From: Paraspadella gotoi
Lineage: Eukaryota; Chaetognatha
Length of the DNA: 64,000 bases
Reading direction: 5' to 3'
Assembly (NCBI GenBank): GCA_051294375.1
Contig: CM119269.1
Span: forward strand, 6,035,531-6,099,530
Shown here: positions 12,326 to 23,374 of the stretch, in pieces
Layout: the number at the start of each line of letters is the position of its first letter
Numbering within the stretch: position 1 is the stretch's first letter
Notes under the pieces: generated by a model
What the model was told of the DNA's origin: nothing
The model's database searches: none
The model's input: only the letters and a program-made list of their open reading frames with translations
Program-made: the position numbers and the translations under genes

Positions 12326-13190
12326 AAGAGCCTTTTTAAAATTCAAGGCCTCGGCGCTTTAACTTTCTCCGCTCGCTTTTTCCTCCTTTAAATCTCTTTC
12401 AAAAAAAAGAAAAGTTTTCTTGCTAGCAAAATGTAAACACAGACGATTTATAATGTTCCTTAAAAAGTTAACTATTAAATCAGCCTTTCGACTGAAATAG
12501 CCCGGCCAACCAGAAATGATCTCGTCTGCGGTCGAGCGCTGGTTGATTCCATGCGCCCGTTACATTCCTTACTCTCTTCTCACTTACCTTTCGCTGTCAC
12601 CTGTCTTACCCCTCCCCTCTTTGATCTTTTAGAAATCTGCGCTCTCGGGTGAAGGATGAAAAACCTTGAGCGCTCCGGTTGCAGGTGGAAGATCGAAAGA
12701 ATGATAATAAAATCAGAAACGCCAACGACTAACATTTATGTATTACGTAAGCCTATAATGTATCCACGAATTACGATTAAGACGACCAAGGCGACGATGA
12801 CGTCAATGAGAAACAGGAAGACAAATACAACGACGACAATGACGAAGAGAATGACAATGACAATTCGGATAACGACGACGACGACGAAGAAGAAAAGTAC
12901 AAAGTCATTCGTCGTATGGAATCGATTCTTCTTCAGATCCATGGAACTAAAATTGGGAAAAGGAAAAGGATTTTCTTATCTTATATCGATTGACGAACGA
13001 CGATGACAAACGACGATGACGAAAGACGTAGAAAGTCGCGTCTTTTGGCCATTAGGCATTTTATCATTTGTTTATCCCTTTGGGTTAGGAACTTGGGGTT
13101 TGGACATTGAGCTTTGGCCTTTCGATTTTGGCCTGAGGAGCTCATGTTTGGGCAACTCCTTCGTCGGTCGCCCTATTAATTTGTGGCTGG
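12326..13190. other. non-coding, ACGACGA-rich in the middle
   Basis: Mostly unremarkable. From 12780 to 12900 it is rich in GACGA, ATGAC and ACGACG words, a degenerate triplet repeat giving Thr/Met-rich translations. No gene is supported. Confidence 0.4.
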
Positions 13191-13194
13191 ACCA

Positions 13195-13237
13195 GGCCCT
13201 GGTCAGTGGTCACTGGTCACTGGTCAGTGGTCACCTT
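13195..13237. repeat. short array of TGGTCAC/TGGTCAG units
   Basis: Five to six consecutive TGGTCA-type words alternating G and C at the seventh base. The reverse-complement array (GACCACTGACCAGTGACCAC) appears at 55329-55361. Confidence 0.75.
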
Positions 13238-13909
13238 ACCATCTCATTTTTATGTCAATTCTTCGAATATTATTTAACCCAATTTATCTACTTGGTTCAA
13301 ATACTTTTACCTTTCTAAACATTTCAACCTACTTCGCGAAAATTGCTCATAGTATTTTTATACTAATAATTTATACATTCATCATTTTTGGAAGACAACT
13401 ACTTACTTACGTACTCCATCCACATGAGCTTAATTTTTTATCACCTTTTCTCCTTCCCTCTACTTTCTTCGACCCATGGTGCTCGTAGCGTCTCTATCTG
13501 AAGAAAATTGTTTCATATTTTTTATTACTAACACGGAGACGAAAATATTTCACCCGCCGTGGAATTGTTTAACGTGAGTCCCACTGGACTATCGAGATGA
13601 AAGTCGCTTCAAATTTGTAAACTTATATTTTCATAAAACGTCCGAAAAGCAAGCGAAACACTTTCGATGAGTTATCGAGTTTAAAACTAAATTAAATTAG
13701 TTATTTAAAGGTTAAAAATTCCCGCGAAAAGTGAAGCCTAAAATTTCACCGAACGTCTTCACAAGGTTACATCTTTCACGCTCTCCTTTCCCTCGGACAA
13801 CGGTTCTTCTGTCCTCAAATATTTGCCTCGTCCATCGTCCAACGTCCTGTCTTCCACAAAACGGGACTCACGGATATTCCTTTCTCGCCCTTTCTCTACT
13901 CACCTTTTG

Positions 13910-14015
13910 ACCATTAGGTTAATCATTGGGGTTCCGAAGTAAGGTTAGGGTTATAGGCTTAGGTTAGGTTAAGTTTAAGTTTAACCATTAGGGTTAAATT
14001 TATGTTTAGGGATTG
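13910..14015 (+). repeat. TTAGG-like degenerate repeat
   Basis: GGTTAGGGTTATAGGCTTAGG, TTAGGTTAAG and ATTAGGG words cluster here, resembling degenerate interstitial telomere-type repeats. Too diverged to call telomeric. Confidence 0.35.
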
Positions 14016-14287
14016 AGGAACCGAAAATGAGGCGCTTTTGGAAAACAGAGCTCTCCCTCACCTCCTTAAACTCACCCGCCTCCACCAGAAACCAGTTAAT
14101 CTCACAAAAAAATCTGGCTCGACCTACTAATCCCTCATTGATGAGCCCATTTGACCGACCATTTGAACGTCGCCGACATAACCCAAGGTTCCGCTCAACT
14201 TCTCCTCACACCCTCTTCTCCGCCCCCCCCCCGTCGCCTCCTGGCGAGTCGCCCGTTTCACATTCGGGCGACGATTGACCTTTTCGA

Positions 14288-14348
<61 letters not shown>
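14288..14348. repeat. (CT)n microsatellite
   Basis: CT repeat with one TT interruption. Confidence 0.93.
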
Positions 14349-14350
<2 letters not shown>

Positions 14351-14466
14351 GGAAGGACATCGTTTAAATCTCAATTCTTATTTCAAGTTCTCGTTCTTAT
14401 CTTTTTTTTAATCTTTAAAATTTTAATATCGAATTAGCTTTCCATCGTTAGTTTAATTTATAATCA

Positions 14467-14545
14467 TTTCTTTATATTTTATATTTTTCTTATTCTTTCA
14501 CTCTTTTCTTTATATTTTATATTTTTCTTATTCTTTCACTCTTTT
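14467..14545 (+). repeat. two tandem copies of a 38 bp AT-rich unit
   Basis: The words CTTTATATTTTATATTTTTC and TTATTCTTTCACTCTTTTCT are repeated with an exact 38 bp period. Confidence 0.85.
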
Positions 14546-14813
14546 CTCCATATCTTTATAGTGACATAACTTACATTTTCATCATTTTCTTCATCCTCAT
14601 TCTATTCACCGAGAGGATCCGCCCCGAATCCGGCGAATCTCGGCCCAAACGACCGGAAAATATTGAGAACCGGAGAAGCGGAAACGAAGAAAGAAAAGAG
14701 AAAAGGGAGAAAATGGGAATATTAAATTGACATTAGCAATACATAATGTATTAAGTCGTGAATCTTTCTTGACTAAATATATTGCGCTTGTTGATACTTA
14801 TAAAGTTACGTGA

Positions 14814-14835
14814 GAGAGAGGAGAGAGAGAGAGAC

Positions 14836-14871
<36 letters not shown>

Positions 14872-14872
14872 G
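14814..14872. repeat. (GA)n microsatellite, interrupted
   Basis: GA repeat with GAGGAGAG and GACGAG interruptions. Confidence 0.9.
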
Positions 14873-15650
14873 ATAAAGGGTGCGACTGTTTTTTTTCTTT
14901 CTGACATCAGAACGAAGTAGAACTGAAGAAAATAAATTAGTCACACAAAATAAATTAGTCACACTGAAAGGTTTTTGGCAGTTTTGATTTTTTTTTCCGG
15001 AGTTGAAGGATCAAAAGAAAATACAATTTTGCGAGGCTTAAATTAAAACCTCCCATGGCATGCTTCTATTTTTTAGAAAGCGAAAAAAAAGAAGATTTCT
15101 TTGAATTTGTTTTTTTTTTTGGTTTTTTTTTTTTAGAAAAAAAAACCTTCTTTACATTTTTGCAAAATATGAGGAAAATTCAGCCTAAAAAAAAAAGTGG
15201 AAAGAAATTTCGGGGAAAAACTCTTCATTCCTTTCGTTTCATTTTATCCTCGGAAATGAGGTCATAAAAAAAAAAAAGAAAAAGAAAAAAAAGAGAGAAA
15301 ACCGAGTTTGGGGATTTAAAAAAGGGGGAAAAAATTGAGGAGAGAAGAGAGAGCGCTCGACGCTTCTCCCCCCCCCCCCGCCCTCAAAAAAAGTCAAGGG
15401 ATTAAAACTTGGGATCGAAAAAGGAGCAAAAAAAAAAGGTGACTAAGGCGTCAGGAAAAAAAAAGGCTTGAAATTGGCAGAGGATGAGCGGAAGTCGGAG
15501 AATAAAGCGAATAAAAATCGAGACTCAAATTGATAAAAACATTGAATTGTATTGTAAAATAACTAAAAAATAATTAGATTTAAAAATATTTCTAACAATA
15601 AACTTATCAAATGAGATGATTGAAATAATTGTATTGTGGCAGCAAGACTT
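14873..15650. other. non-coding, A-rich
   Basis: Contains many poly-A and poly-T runs and a poly-C run near 15369. No gene supported. Confidence 0.4.
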
Positions 15651-15659
15651 AAAGCTGCC

Positions 15660-15860
15660 TCACTGCTGTCCGTCCTCAGCCTCGTCTCAATGGCTGAGCA
15701 GGCTAAATCATCTCATTCCATCCGTGCGTCCCGGGTTCAATCCCTGGGTATCCCGGTTCTGGCTTAAATGTGACGGTGCCGGTATAAACATGCCAGGCAG
15801 TGATTTCTATGCGGGTATTTTCAACAATGCAATTGAAACTTATATAACTATTATTTATTT
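15660..15860 (+). mobile_element. tRNA-derived SINE
   Basis: The head carries a good RNA polymerase III A box (TGGCTGAGCAGG, 15691-15702) and B box (GGTTCAATCCC, 15734-15744) 31 bases apart, and the B box lies inside a T-arm-like hairpin. A non-tRNA body follows (GGTGCCGGTATAAACATGCC), then GGCAGTGATTTCTATGCGGG. No anticodon cloverleaf persists, so this is a SINE and not a functional tRNA. Bases 15799-15813 reappear inverted at 17043-17057, across the large gap. Confidence 0.7.
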
Positions 15861-15964
15861 ATTCCCACTGACAAAAGAGAGAGATTCAAATGGTCAACGA
15901 CAAAAGTTCAAAATGGACAAATGGACATAATTTTTTTATTAAAAGTAGCAAAAAATGGTATTTA

Positions 15965-16902
15965 NNNNNNNNNNNNNNNNNNNNNNNNNNNNNNNNNNNN
16001 NNNNNNNNNNNNNNNNNNNNNNNNNNNNNNNNNNNNNNNNNNNNNNNNNNNNNNNNNNNNNNNNNNNNNNNNNNNNNNNNNNNNNNNNNNNNNNNNNNNN
16101 NNNNNNNNNNNNNNNNNNNNNNNNNNNNNNNNNNNNNNNNNNNNNNNNNNNNNNNNNNNNNNNNNNNNNNNNNNNNNNNNNNNNNNNNNNNNNNNNNNNN
16201 NNNNNNNNNNNNNNNNNNNNNNNNNNNNNNNNNNNNNNNNNNNNNNNNNNNNNNNNNNNNNNNNNNNNNNNNNNNNNNNNNNNNNNNNNNNNNNNNNNNN
16301 NNNNNNNNNNNNNNNNNNNNNNNNNNNNNNNNNNNNNNNNNNNNNNNNNNNNNNNNNNNNNNNNNNNNNNNNNNNNNNNNNNNNNNNNNNNNNNNNNNNN
16401 NNNNNNNNNNNNNNNNNNNNNNNNNNNNNNNNNNNNNNNNNNNNNNNNNNNNNNNNNNNNNNNNNNNNNNNNNNNNNNNNNNNNNNNNNNNNNNNNNNNN
16501 NNNNNNNNNNNNNNNNNNNNNNNNNNNNNNNNNNNNNNNNNNNNNNNNNNNNNNNNNNNNNNNNNNNNNNNNNNNNNNNNNNNNNNNNNNNNNNNNNNNN
16601 NNNNNNNNNNNNNNNNNNNNNNNNNNNNNNNNNNNNNNNNNNNNNNNNNNNNNNNNNNNNNNNNNNNNNNNNNNNNNNNNNNNNNNNNNNNNNNNNNNNN
16701 NNNNNNNNNNNNNNNNNNNNNNNNNNNNNNNNNNNNNNNNNNNNNNNNNNNNNNNNNNNNNNNNNNNNNNNNNNNNNNNNNNNNNNNNNNNNNNNNNNNN
16801 NNNNNNNNNNNNNNNNNNNNNNNNNNNNNNNNNNNNNNNNNNNNNNNNNNNNNNNNNNNNNNNNNNNNNNNNNNNNNNNNNNNNNNNNNNNNNNNNNNNN
16901 NN
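15965..16902. other. assembly gap, 938 N
   Basis: A sized scaffold gap. It is flanked by inverted 15-mers (GGCAGTGATTTCTAT at 15799 and its complement at 17043), so a repetitive element may span it. Confidence 0.98.
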
Positions 16903-17042
16903 TTCTTGATTAGAAAATGCAGCAGATGACTTGAATTAATTCCAAGTCCAGCCCTCTTTGTCTTAGGATTCAAATTTAATCAATATTGTTGGTAATATTC
17001 TAGCAATATGGCAAAAAGTGGTTTTTTTGCTGAATTCCTCGA

Positions 17043-17158
17043 TAGAAATCACTGCCGCCAGTGACAGGAGGCGGTCACTGAGGGTCCGCAGCCCCTACGC
17101 CAGTTGGTGAGATACCCCGCGCCCCGGGTATCACAGGCTATCCTCCCGTTGCCATAGT
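17043..17158 (+). mobile_element. hairpin-chain repeat, copy 3 (partial)
   Basis: Homologous to the central and 3' part of the 22443-22690 repeat, in the same orientation. Two hairpins are intact: CAGTGAC (17059-17065) with GTCACTG (17074-17080), and GATACCC (17111-17117) with GGGTATC (17126-17132). The second stem differs from the other copy (GATGCCC/GGGCATC) by a paired change that keeps base pairing. Confidence 0.7.
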
Positions 17159-17526
17159 ATTCCGATTTTCTTACAATTTACATTAAATAAATTCTGACCT
17201 TTTTGAAATTATCGTGCTTCTCTCGGAAACTAAATTTTTTGATTGAATTTTGGTTTAATTTGGTAAATGTTGTCAAAGATGAAGCCTTTTCAACGTCCGC
17301 CAGACAAAATTGTCGCGAAATTTTTTTTTTGCTAAACTTGGTTGTTTTGTGATCGAGTTGTAAAGTTGTTGTTGTTGTTGTTGTTATTTGGTCCGTTAAT
17401 GGTCGTCGTTTTTTTACCATAAAAATCAACAAATATAAATAAACGTAAATAATATAGTTTATTAAACATTATATCTTAGATCATCATACTATTAGATCAG
17501 AAACAGACATACGGACAAATAGAATC
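17159..17526. other. non-coding, no feature recognised
   Basis: AT-rich, with a short GTTGTT run near 17365. No supported exon. Confidence 0.4.
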
Positions 17527-17582
17527 TTGAGTCGCGGCGACGACGACGACGACGACGTCGACGACGACGACGACGACTTCAA
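17527..17582. repeat. (GAC)n triplet repeat with central GTC
   Basis: GAC triplets interrupted once by GTC, so the middle is a local palindrome (GACGTC). Confidence 0.92.
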
Positions 17583-17670
17583 AACCCGACGTCGAATTTC
17601 AATTTAAATTTTGATGCTTTTCCTCATAAATCTCGGACGACGACGGCGAAACGTCAAAGTGAGACGTCGG

Positions 17671-17820
17671 GAGCGGCGTCGAGCGGCGTCGAGAGGCGTC
17701 GTGCGGCAACGAGCGGCGTCGAGCGGCGTCGAGCGGCCTCGAGCGGCGTCGAGCGGCGTCGAGCGGGGTCGAGCGGCGTCGAGCGGCGTCGAGCGGCGTC
17801 GAGCGGCGTCGAGCGGCGTC
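17671..17820 (+). repeat. decamer minisatellite, 15 units in perfect register
   Basis: Fifteen consecutive 10 bp units of GAGCGGCGTC with no insertion or deletion. Four units carry variants (GAGAGGCGTC, GTGCGGCAAC, GAGCGGCCTC, GAGCGGGGTC). The unit equals about one turn of B-DNA and is 80% G+C in an AT-rich neighbourhood. All frames translate to a repeating decapeptide, which explains the long open frames here. Confidence 0.95.
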
Positions 17821-18086
17821 GACCTTTAGTCAACTGGCGTCGAGTGACATTTAGCAGCGTCCTGAGACGTTTGGGTGGTAAATGGAGAAATGAAAATACG
17901 AAAGGGCGAAGCTGAATCACGAAACGAGCGCCCGATGAGGAATTCACGGTGCCAAAGACAAATGACAAATTTTGCGGCGCCATAAGACATTCGCGGCGCC
18001 AAATAACCAAAGACGCCTCGAATGACGCAGTCGCGCAAAATGAAGAACGAGGCGGGAATTACGACCCGGAAAATTCTCTTCTCTAC

Positions 18087-18090
18087 TCTT

Positions 18091-18147
<57 letters not shown>

Positions 18148-18149
18148 TT
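18087..18149. repeat. (CT)n microsatellite
   Basis: CT repeat with a few TTTC interruptions. Confidence 0.93.
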
Positions 18150-18251
18150 CTTTTAACCCCCTCCTTCATTGCGGCAAAGGGGAACATTAATAAAAGCTGC
18201 ATGAGAAAAAACAGCGAAAAAAAGACGGAACAAAGTCAAAAAAAGAAAGGG

Positions 18252-18314
18252 AGAGAGAAAGAAAGATAGAAAGAAAGAAATACAGAAATAAAGAAAGAAA
18301 GCAATAAAGAAATA

Positions 18315-18386
<72 letters not shown>

Positions 18387-18402
18387 GAGAAAGAAAGAAA
18401 GG
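18252..18402. repeat. (GAAA)n microsatellite
   Basis: Imperfect at its left end (ATAGAAAG, ATACAGAAAT), pure in the middle. Confidence 0.95.
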
Positions 18403-18639
18403 GGAAAAAAATAAAACAAAAAATAAAGAAAGAAGCATATTAAAATCTTTCAATCTAGAGATATTAAAGACATAAGTAGATTGAGAGATTTCAAGATGCA
18501 ATATTCATCGATGCAAAGGAAACAGCAAAAGACCGTGAGAGATTTCAGTGATGTTCCTCGTTGGTGAAAGCAGTGGTTAGCGTTGGTGGCGGTGGTGGCG
18601 TTGAGACAGGAATCACTTTTTGTGATATGTTTCTCAGTT

Positions 18640-18654
18640 ATATTATCATTATTA

Positions 18655-18704
<50 letters not shown>

Positions 18705-18726
18705 TTATTAATATTATATTATTATT
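18640..18726. repeat. (TTA)n microsatellite
   Basis: TTA/ATT triplets with a few AGT and CTT interruptions. Confidence 0.92.
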
Positions 18727-18957
18727 TTGTTGATATGTCGCTCAATTATATCGATTCCAGTTTCTCTTCATCAATATTTAAACTAAAGAAAAATAAAAAG
18801 AGCAAAAAAACAACAATGTTAACCTAAAATTAAGTCAACCAATTTTATAAAAAAAAAAATTAATTGTTAAAAGGTCAAAGAATTTTAAACCGAAACCGTT
18901 GGGAAGAGGATCGATAACAACGACAACGACAACGAATTCTGATGAAGAAATCACCTT

Positions 18958-18958
18958 C

Positions 18959-18990
<32 letters not shown>

Positions 18991-19050
18991 ATCTAAAATT
19001 TATGAACCCATAAAAGGCTAAGACGACGACGACGACGACGACGACAACGA
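18958..19050. repeat. two (GAC)n runs
   Basis: ACGACG runs at 18958-18991 and 19021-19050 separated by 30 bases. Translation gives poly-Arg or poly-Val runs only. Confidence 0.92.
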
Positions 19051-20680
19051 CATGATGGAAACATAAACCCGAATCCGAAATAGCAACTTGATCCACATCC
19101 CTAGTCGAATGGAGAGAGATGGAGAAAGAATCAGACAGACAGACCGATATACGGATAGGCGTACGGACAGACAGATTGTGGTTTCCGAATTTATACATAT
19201 ATAATCATATATATTTCCGCAAGAACGGCGCCGGCGATTGGACCGAGTATTAAGGGCCTCTCTCTCCCGATCGCGACTTTCGATAAGCGGTGGTTGGAAA
19301 ATGGCGCCCGGGCGGAAGAAGCAGAGATTTTAACAATGCACCCATTAATTTGGAAAGGGGGCGGGGAGAGAGGGCTAAGGGGATGGAAGATGGAAGATGC
19401 AGGGTGCAGGGGTGGAAGCGGTGTTGTGGCGCAGGGAAAGTGGAGTGAGGGTAAGTAGAAGATCGGGAAGTGAGAAGAAGACATTTAGACGAAGGACCGA
19501 ATGAAAATGGAGGCAGTTCACTGTGGATGGAGAGAGATTTGTTGGAAAGGAGAGACGAATGAAGAGATTATATGAGAAAAAGAGAGAGAGAGAGAGAGAG
19601 AGAATTGGAGGATCGAAAAGAGAGAGAGTCTGAAAGACAAATGGAGATAATGAAATCAAGGAGGAATTAAAGGATTTTTTTTTAGCCTTTTAAAAGTTAA
19701 AGACACGAGAAAGAAAGAAGGACAGAATGAAAGAAAGAAAGAAAAACTGAGAGAAAGATAGACAGAAAGCCATTAATTCCGTAATAATCAAATATTTTAA
19801 TGAATGAAAAAACTTCTATGATATCGACTTATGAAGCGCTTCTTAACGCGCGACCTAGATAATCCGAGATTATCGCAAATAAAACAAATCTAAGTTTCAT
19901 CTCTATTCTTCTAGAGTGCCCTAATTTGTGCCCTAATTAATTATTGAATTCAAATCCGTGTTCAACTGCTCTCAAATAAGTATCTTTGGAAACCAAACAG
20001 TTCTAACATGTAAAACACCTTAACTATAACCTTATATTCTTAGAACCATGTAATAAAGCAGAAATAGTAACCACATTTTGAGATAATACAATTTCCAATC
20101 TCAGGTACAAATATTCATGGTAATAGAAGGACAAGTAGGCAAGAAGAGGTTCAAGTAGATGGGGCAAGTGTGAGTTAAAACTACAAAAAATAGACAATGC
20201 TAAATTAGTATTAAATAAACTTTAAACCTTAAACTTATAAGTAACATATATAACCTAAGTACAATTCAATATAAATCCAATGTAAACTAACCTTCAATTT
20301 GGGTTCCAGAATAGAGAATAAAACATTGGCAGTAAAGTAGTACAAAACATTATTTAAAGTATTTTCCTTTTCATTTTTACACACGTGTTTGAATTGAGAG
20401 TAAAAGGCTTGTGAAAGATAAAACTGAAACACGCTCGTTCGTTAGCTCTAATAACAGCTGATCGCGGGGAAGAGTAAATTCAGATATTCAACGGAAACAA
20501 ATGATTCTATCGATCTAAACGAAACTAAACAATTATACGCGAATAAAAAGGGTATCGCTTTCTCCAACTTATGTGATAAAACGATCATCCAAACCGATCA
20601 AGTACTTGTAATCAAACGAACATTGTGAGGTATGTAGAACGGATTAACAATCCGTGACTGAACCAAGAACCGAAACCAGA
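19051..20680. other. non-coding; short GA tract and a YY1-like word
   Basis: No supported exon. A (GA)n tract lies at 19579-19603. The word AAAATGGCGCC near 19298 in a GC-rich patch (19220-19370) resembles a YY1/initiator-type element; its ATG opens only an 11-residue frame. From 19800 to 20450 the sequence is plain AT-rich. Confidence 0.35.
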
Positions 20681-20684
20681 ATTC

Positions 20685-20689
<5 letters not shown>

Positions 20690-20750
<61 letters not shown>

Positions 20751-20751
20751 G
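20690..20751. repeat. (GA)n followed by (GACA)n
   Basis: Compound microsatellite: GA dinucleotides then four GACA units. Confidence 0.93.
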
Positions 20752-21017
20752 AGAGACAGCGAGCGAGGGCGCGCCACGCGAACCGAGGAAACTTTTCGAC
20801 TTTTCGATGATTGATTAAACGAATTGTCTCGGAACGAAATCCCGCCCACGGAGGGGGGCGGGGGGGCGAGTAATTGGGCGGATACGTCGAGGGTGTAGGC
20901 AGTTATATATTTTATGTCATATATAGCACAAATATGATAATGATAATAATAATCTGCTGCACATACGCATATTTATGAAATATAAGATTATTCTTTTATT
21001 CAATACAGTATATAAAT

Positions 21018-21058
21018 AAGCTATTTTGCCACTGACTTTGGACAGGATTGGTTAAGAT
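21018..21058 (-). mobile_element. fragment of the TTGGTTGTACCAATTTCATA repeat family
   Basis: The reverse complement reads CCTGTCCAAAGTCAGTGGCA and then ATAGCTTATTTAT, matching the body of the repeat at 7765-7880. Confidence 0.55.
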
Positions 21059-21270
21059 AATAACATATCAATACTCTGCATTCTGCAAGCTTTCAATAAA
21101 GACTTTCTCACTTTAATATTTTAATAAAGATTACCGTCATTTTCTTGGACTCTATTATGTTGGGTAATACTGTTTGTTTACTATTTAGTTGAATTACAAT
21201 CTATATTATTTTCGTAATATTTTCTTTCGCTTTGCTTCGTGAGTTTTACATTTCTTCCCTCACAAATCAG

Positions 21271-21350
21271 CGACTGCAATCGATGACCGACGCAAATCTC
21301 TTGGCTCCACCACAAAAATTGGTTTCTCTGGATCGTTATGGAACGTTGCG
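21271..21350 (+). CDS. candidate internal exon, unknown product
   Basis: An 80-nt interval bounded by a strong acceptor (TTTCTTCCCTCACAAATCAG, ending at 21270) and a strong donor (GTGAGC at 21351). Two frames are open. The one in phase 0 reads RLQSMTDANLLAPP and continues QKLVSLDRYGTL; the other reads TAIDDRRKSLGSTT and onward. Neither is recognised. It may belong to a gene with long introns whose other exons were not identified. The paired splice signals are the evidence; a chance pair cannot be excluded. Confidence 0.4.
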
Positions 21351-21371
21351 GTGAGCGCTTCTTAGAATGGA

Positions 21372-21372
<1 letters not shown>

Positions 21373-21439
<67 letters not shown>

Positions 21440-21440
21440 A
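21373..21440. repeat. (CT)n followed by (CA)n
   Basis: About 27 CT units then ACACACACAC. It lies within the putative intron directly after the exon above. Confidence 0.93.
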
Positions 21441-21589
21441 TCGCTCTCTCACTCTCACTCGTTCAAGTTCTATCGAGAAAGTCGTTCAGGTTCAAAGGAT
21501 CGAGATTCGAGACAAGAGGTAAATATGAAATTACATCCGGGAATTCGTTAAAAAAGGTGAGCATCAAACTCCATCCGGGGATTCGATAG

Positions 21590-22435
21590 AAGAGGTAAAG
21601 ATGAAATTATATACATACATTTAGTGAAAGAAAAAGATAAATTTTTATCCGTTGATTTTAAATACTAAATTTAGTCTAAAAGTTAAATTCACATCCGGGG
21701 AAGTTTGAAAATATCCGTTTAGCGAATGGATCGAATAAAATCTTTGCCCATTTTTTTGATCGCGTCGAATGTCCTTCCGTTTATAAATTTATTTCTCGTT
21801 TTTATTTTACTCTGACATTTTATTGTTGTTGTTTTTTTTTTTTGTACAGATATACATACATATAAAATAAAGCAAGCCTTACAAAGAAAATCTCTCTTTG
21901 AGCACAAGATCTTCGTTACAATAGTCAAACCTTTTTTCTCCAATTGTAACAATTGGCAAAAAGAAGACAATAGCATACAATACAATAAAATATAAAATAC
22001 AATACAATGCCTCTATAAGATTCTTTAATCGAGATTTAGTATCATTCTTAATCGTTAGGTAATCTACGAGACAAAAAAGTTCGGTTCATCCAATGTGTTG
22101 AGCCGAATTGACTCTTTTCACATAATATGACATGACATGACAAGACTTTCTTAGCTCGTGTATTTATTACATGCACTGAATCGAAATTCCGTCTTTTATT
22201 CTTTTTATTTTTAGGATTTCCTGAAGGCGGCGATAGCGGTCACTTAAATTTGATGTTTTTTCCTGTCTTAACAAATGAGCAACGAACTGTGGGCGATTTA
22301 TATGCATTTTTAATGTTAGTGGGACAGACCGACGGAGAGACATACCGACCGACCGACCGAAAAGTGACTTATAGAGCTTATAGAGGTTATATACTGATAG
22401 AGCTCCGCGAGTACTCCCGGCGTAACTAAAAATCG
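21590..22435. other. non-coding, no feature recognised
   Basis: AT-rich. Includes ACATACA words near 21850 and CGACCGACCGAC near 22343. Nothing gene-like. Confidence 0.4.
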
Positions 22436-22442
22436 TTAACTG

Positions 22443-22690
22443 TGGCGGTATATTCACACCGCCTCACGTCCACCGTCCTTCAGACAATCCCATTGGCTCA
22501 GAAGGGGAACACACAAAGCGTAGTGTTCCATCCACAGTCCTAACGACTTCCCTCTGCGTTGGCAAAGCGAGACCGTCCTAGGGTAACCGCGCCAGTGACT
22601 GGAGGCGTCACTGAGGGTCGGAAGCCCCCAAAGCCAACAGTGAGATGCCCCACCACAATGGGCATCACAGGCAACCCGGCTGTTGCCATA
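22443..22690 (+). mobile_element. hairpin-chain repeat, copy L
   Basis: A repeat of about 250-290 bp made of successive perfect inverted repeats: GGCGGT/ACCGCC (22444-22463), GGAACAC/GTGTTCC (22506-22529), CAGTGAC/GTCACTG (22593-22613), GATGCCC/GGGCATC (22644-22666) and GGCAAC/GTTGCC (22670-22687). A sixth, AGACAAT/ATTGGCT, is imperfect here. TGGCTCAGAAGG resembles a polymerase III A box and TGTTCCATCC loosely resembles a B box 30 bases on, so a tRNA-derived SINE is possible (inference). An inverted copy is at 24645-24900 and a partial copy at 17043. Its frames are not coding. Confidence 0.75.
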
Positions 22691-22749
22691 TAACTCGTTA
22701 ATCTCTCCCTGAATTCCGCCAGAGCGAAAATACAATGGTTATATTGCAT

Positions 22750-23374
22750 TACGCTCCGTCAATCTCTCAACTGGTCGGAGCCAGACCGGAAGACGATCGC
22801 GAAGCAAGTGGAAAGTAAGATTCCTTTATTTCTTATTTTCCGTTTTTCTTTTCTCTTATTTTTTTTTTCGTTTTTACTCCGCTTTATTTTCACTATCAAC
22901 ATCCAATTGTTATTGTTATTATTTTATTATTGTTATTGTTTTTAATCTCAATTATCATTATATCTCCTCGTGTATTTTACGTTAATACAACTTTTCTAAA
23001 TCATTCCTAATGAGAGACTTTTCGTGCTCCGGGGTCGAATCCGTAGACTTCAGTAAAGGCTCAAGGTCAAGGACCGGAAACGTCGTCAACTTGAAATGTC
23101 TCGAAGAAAGTTGCTAAAAAGCCGAAAAAATCTATCAAAAATCACTTGTACTGACAAGAGATTTTATTTGAGGAAAATGAGTGTATTTTTGAGTAGAGAA
23201 ATCAAACGATGAGTGGACTAATCAATTACAATGAGTGGGTAAATCTCCGAAACTATTTCGTAAAAGAATCGTTGAGGTCCCAGGCCATAAAATAAAATAA
23301 CTTTACTAAGAAGGAAAGGTTCCAAGAGAGGAAGAGAAAAAGAGCCCGCTTCACCTAAACTGCTTTGAGTAAGA
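22750..23374. other. non-coding between hairpin repeats
   Basis: A short open stretch at 22745-22818 ends in a donor-like GTAAGA but lacks a clear acceptor, so it is not called. The rest is AT-rich and featureless. A GA tract begins at 23388. Confidence 0.35.

Noticed and set aside
15890-16973. Frames of over 300 residues across 15890-16973
   Set aside because: They consist of unknown bases in the assembly gap.
17611-17829. Arg/Ala/Ser repeat frames on both strands
   Set aside because: Translations of the indel-free decamer array.
22454-22749. Open frames over the hairpin repeat and its inverted copy at 24618-24967
   Set aside because: Both strands are open and the repeat's conservation follows hairpin stems, not codons.
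22736-22818. Possible exon ending at a donor-like GTAAGA (22819)
   Set aside because: No convincing acceptor, and two frames are equally open.
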